64,000 nucleotides of DNA from NCBI GenBank assembly GCA_963575745.1, contig CAUYUJ010017659.1:21001-85000 (forward strand), written 5' to 3'. Both the position numbers and the translations under genes were made by a program. This DNA comes from Prorocentrum cordatum (Eukaryota; Sar; Dinophyceae; Prorocentrales; Prorocentraceae). Position 1 is the first letter of the stretch; each line of letters opens with the position of its first letter. Positions 61,450 to 64,000 of this stretch are shown piece by piece. The notes under the pieces were generated by a model. That model was not told where the DNA came from, made no database searches, and saw nothing but the letters and a program-made list of their open reading frames with translations.

Positions 61450-62903
61450 GCCAGCAGGTGGGCGGCAAAGAAGGAAGCGCCGAAGGTGCACAAAGGTCGG
61501 CTGGACGCCGAGCTGATTCCTTCGCGCTCTCCTCCAAAGCCTCCCCCCTCGAACGTTTCAATGGATTTCCTATCCTTGGCCGCGCCGGTCGGGAGGGAGC
61601 GATACTCGTTTCATCGGAGTCTGGGTCTGAGCATCTCTCCGGCCTACGGCTGACTGTCACCAAGACCGTCTTCGTGCCACTCTTTAGGTAGTATGAACGC
61701 GATGAAGTGCGTCGCCGGTTCATCTGGGAAGCTCCGTTATGGGGGGCCCTCCCGATCCAGGATAAGGTGAAGTACCTCGGCATGGTCGTCGGCCCTGGCC
61801 GCGGTACTAGCTCACGGGATGGCCCTTTCAAACAATGTGTCGATAGGTCCGTGCTCTGGGGGCGACTGGGCGTTGGCCTTCTTCACACCTTCTTGGCCTA
61901 CCAGGTTTTCGCGAGCTCAGTGGTCATGTTCGTCGCGTAGCTCGACCCGTTGCCGTGCTCCTTTGACGCGGTCGAGCTGCAAGCGTGCCGCGCGCTGCTC
62001 CGTGGTCCAAGCATTGTTTCTCCATGGATGCTTTCAACTATTTGACATCTTTCAGTTTCCCGAAGGGCTTCCCCTCGACGTCCACTCCGCCGCCCGTGCG
62101 GCGAGTGCCAGGGTCGCCAGGTTCGAGAACGCCGCGCACGGCAGTCTCGGGATACAAGCCCGGGTTCGCCAGCTACACCGACTGAGCCGCGACGCTGGGA
62201 ATCAGACCCGGGCGGGGCATTTCCGACAGTACATCAACCAGAACTTCTTGTTCTCGCTCCGTGACGCCACCACTGAGTTGACAGCATCCGAGCGGCAAGT
62301 GCGCGCGGTGCCCTCACTTCTCGACCCTGCAAGCCCCGCCGCTCAGGAACGGAACGGGTGGCAAGCGCAGGCCGCTCGTTTTTGTGACGCTGTTCCCCCA
62401 CCCTCTGCTGCACGGCACATCAGGAAACGATAGGGCCAATGGCAGCTCAACGTTCTACCTGGCCACCGCCCAGTGAGGTGGCTCAACACTCTTGCCCTCG
62501 CCTCCCTTCTCCCCCCCCAGTGTCCACGCGTGTCAAATTCACACTGGTTGGAATTGTTGGACCGCCGACTTCTGCTTCGGCAGGGTCGGGGTTTGTCTTT
62601 TCAACTGCCCGCGTGGGGAGGACAGTATACAGCATTACGCTTTTTTGTCCTACATGTCCTGCTCTGTGCCGCCAGTGTCTCGGACTCCGCCGGCCGCCAG
62701 CGGAGGAGTGTCTCAACGACTTCGTGGGCACTCGCCCTCACGAGCATTCTCTCCACACGCATTGCCGGGACGGCAACGCCAGGGCCACGGCGGCGGCGCT
62801 CCGGGCGATCGGGGCATTCGCTTCATATACAGCGCACAAGGCTTTCCGACACAGCTTCTCGGCCGCCGATGGGGCCGACGCGTTCCGCGGGCTCGTCTGA
62901 GAC
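61450..62903 (+). pseudogene. LINE-type reverse transcriptase C-terminal relic
   Basis: The reading begins near LSGLRLTVTKTVFVPLFR (61630-61688) and continues FIWEAPLWGALPIQDKVKYL, GMVVGPGRGTSSRDGPFKQC, LGVGLLHTFLAYQVFASSVV. In the next frame it gives DIFQFPEGLPLDVHSAARAA, SARVARFENAAHGSLGI and QYINQNFLFSLRDATTEL. It ends with CLFNCPRGEDSIQHYAF, CPTCPALCRQCLGLRRP and ATAAALRAIGAFASYTAHKA. This order, with a terminal Cys/His cluster, is that of the region downstream of RT in non-LTR retrotransposons of dinoflagellates. Stops are at 61689, 61938 and 62431, and there are frame changes near 62020, 62560 and 62640. The RT catalytic motifs upstream of 61600 are missing, so the copy is 5'-truncated and dead. 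Confidence 0.75.
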
Positions 62904-63767
62904 GCGGTCGCGGACCACCTGCGCGCACAGCATCTCGTCAGGATCGCTTTCAAGAAGCCCCGATAGGAAGGCCAGTAGATTTCACGTCGCTTCTTTCGTC
63001 TGTTTCTGTTTTCTCCTGCCTCTATTTTCCTTTCTCTCCCCCTGCTCTGCTCGGCCGTAATTCGGCGCACCGCTCGCTTCATACTACTTAGTTGTATTTG
63101 ATTTTACGGGTCGCCCAGCCCGCCTCGCTATGATGCGAATCCGGGGAATGTTGTACCATTGTTGCCCGCTGCCGCCTGCCTTTCTCTCTCTCTCTCTCAA
63201 TTTCTCGCTGCGCTTGCGCTGCAGCGGCTATGTGGGCGCCCAGACTGCCGAGCAGTCGGGCGATGACCTCTGCAATTGCATAGCCAGCTCCATTGCCCAC
63301 TGTTCCAGTCCCAGGGTGCGCGCGATGGCTCGCCCATTTCAGGTTGGCTTGAACGCTGCTCTTGGCTTCTGACTGGTCCCTCTCGCCCCGCTCCTCTCCT
63401 CTTCTTCCTCCTCCGCCCGTTTGAATGCCTCTTCCCAGCATTGTCCGCGGATGTTTCCCGGCATTGCCCGCGCGTTTTTCTTGCAGCTGTTTTTCTATGT
63501 CACGTATGTCGCGCGAGTTTGTTCTGTATTTTACAAGGTTTTGTGCGACGCCGGACCTCCGCGGCTCTACTGGTCGCCCTCCGGCGGTGCGTTTGTTCAG
63601 TACATCGAAAGGCTGGTGCGGCTACGATTTGGCAGGCACGTTCCCGGCATTGTCGGGCCTTCCGTGTTGCGTTGTTTGCAGGAAAGATCGTTTTCATCGG
63701 AGTCCTTCTCGGCGGATCTTGTGGTTAAGCTGCTTGTGCAGATGCAGGGGCACAGGATCAAGATGAC
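62904..63767. other. Unassigned stretch
   Basis: It contains a (TCTC)n run at 63183-63202. The frame at 63276-63728 has a hydrophobic-rich composition but no recognisable domain. Confidence 0.35.
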
Positions 63768-63775
63768 CAGCGTTT

Positions 63776-63948
63776 CACCGCCCACCAAACCACCCCAACC
63801 CAACCCGAAGGCCACGATTTGCCTTCCATTTCCAGTGGGGGGTGGTCGGGGAACATCGAAAAACCACGTGGAACCCGTACCCCCCCCAACCCGAAATTCG
63901 GGTCAAATTCGGGTCGTCGGGTTGGGTTGGGGTGGTTTGGTAGGTATT
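63776..63948. mobile_element. Short TIR element (MITE-like), copy 3, 173 bp
   Basis: ACCAAACCACCCCAACCCA at the left is matched perfectly in inverted orientation by TGGGTTGGGGTGGTTTGGT at the right. The 8-base direct repeat CAGCGTTT flanks it (63768-63775, 63949-63956). It is closest to copy 2 in sequence. Confidence 0.9.
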
Positions 63949-64000
63949 CAGCGTTTACCACGCCGTTACAAAAACTCTTCACGGTTCATGGGGGCGTCAA

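Overview
The window looks like nuclear DNA of a dinoflagellate. The evidence is a GC-rich, repeat-saturated sequence with almost no recognisable host genes, two kinds of sequence closely matching the dinoflagellate spliced leader (inside both LTRs of a retrotransposon, and as a relic at 54497-54518), a Ty1/copia element, and relics of two LINE-type retrotransposons. The genus cannot be fixed from the sequence. No complete conserved host gene, rRNA or tRNA could be supported.

Layout: 1-18.8 kb is repeats. It has a 109-bp tandem duplication, a dispersed family built from CTCTTGGGG-type microrepeats (copies near 0.7 and 15.5 kb), a 165-bp terminal-inverted-repeat (TIR) element with target duplication (2020-2184), a second TIR element (9447-9641), and a modular composite repeat (5.2-7.3 kb and 9.8-11.6 kb). 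The composite carries ACGTGCC-rich arrays, 64- and 75-bp minisatellites and a 42-bp array. 18855-29260 is a nearly intact Ty1/copia retrotransposon: 293-bp LTRs differing at one base, a primer-binding site, gag-protease, a Cys-rich and coiled-coil ORF, a cytosine-methyltransferase-like domain, integrase, and reverse transcriptase-RNase H. Its frame is interrupted at several points, some next to G runs. 30.7-35.1 kb holds further copies of the composite repeat, two of them with long 16-bp GTGGTCGTGCTGGGGT arrays.

35-64 kb is a patchwork: microrepeat arrays in both orientations, (CAT)n, (TCC/GGA)n and (GAC/CGT)n tracts, a repeat family with palindromic GGCGATGCATCGCC-like cores, a frameshifted coiled-coil gene (40.06-41.0 kb), a minus-strand LINE relic with five in-frame stops (42792-43634), a 38-bp-arm foldback (49791-49892), a spliced-leader relic upstream of a small ORF (54.5 kb) followed by a 54-bp minisatellite, a 1.1-kb CATAACA-type tract, a plus-strand LINE relic (61.45-62.9 kb), and two more copies of the 8-9-bp-duplicating TIR element (56971-57143, 63776-63948).

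The most notable observation is that the copia LTRs carry a spliced-leader-like block at the same place in both LTRs. This suggests that the element's R region begins with, or was captured from, a trans-spliced 5' end. The domain order of the element (gag, protease, Cys cluster, coiled coil, methyltransferase-like, integrase, RT, RNase H) is also unusual compared with textbook copia elements.
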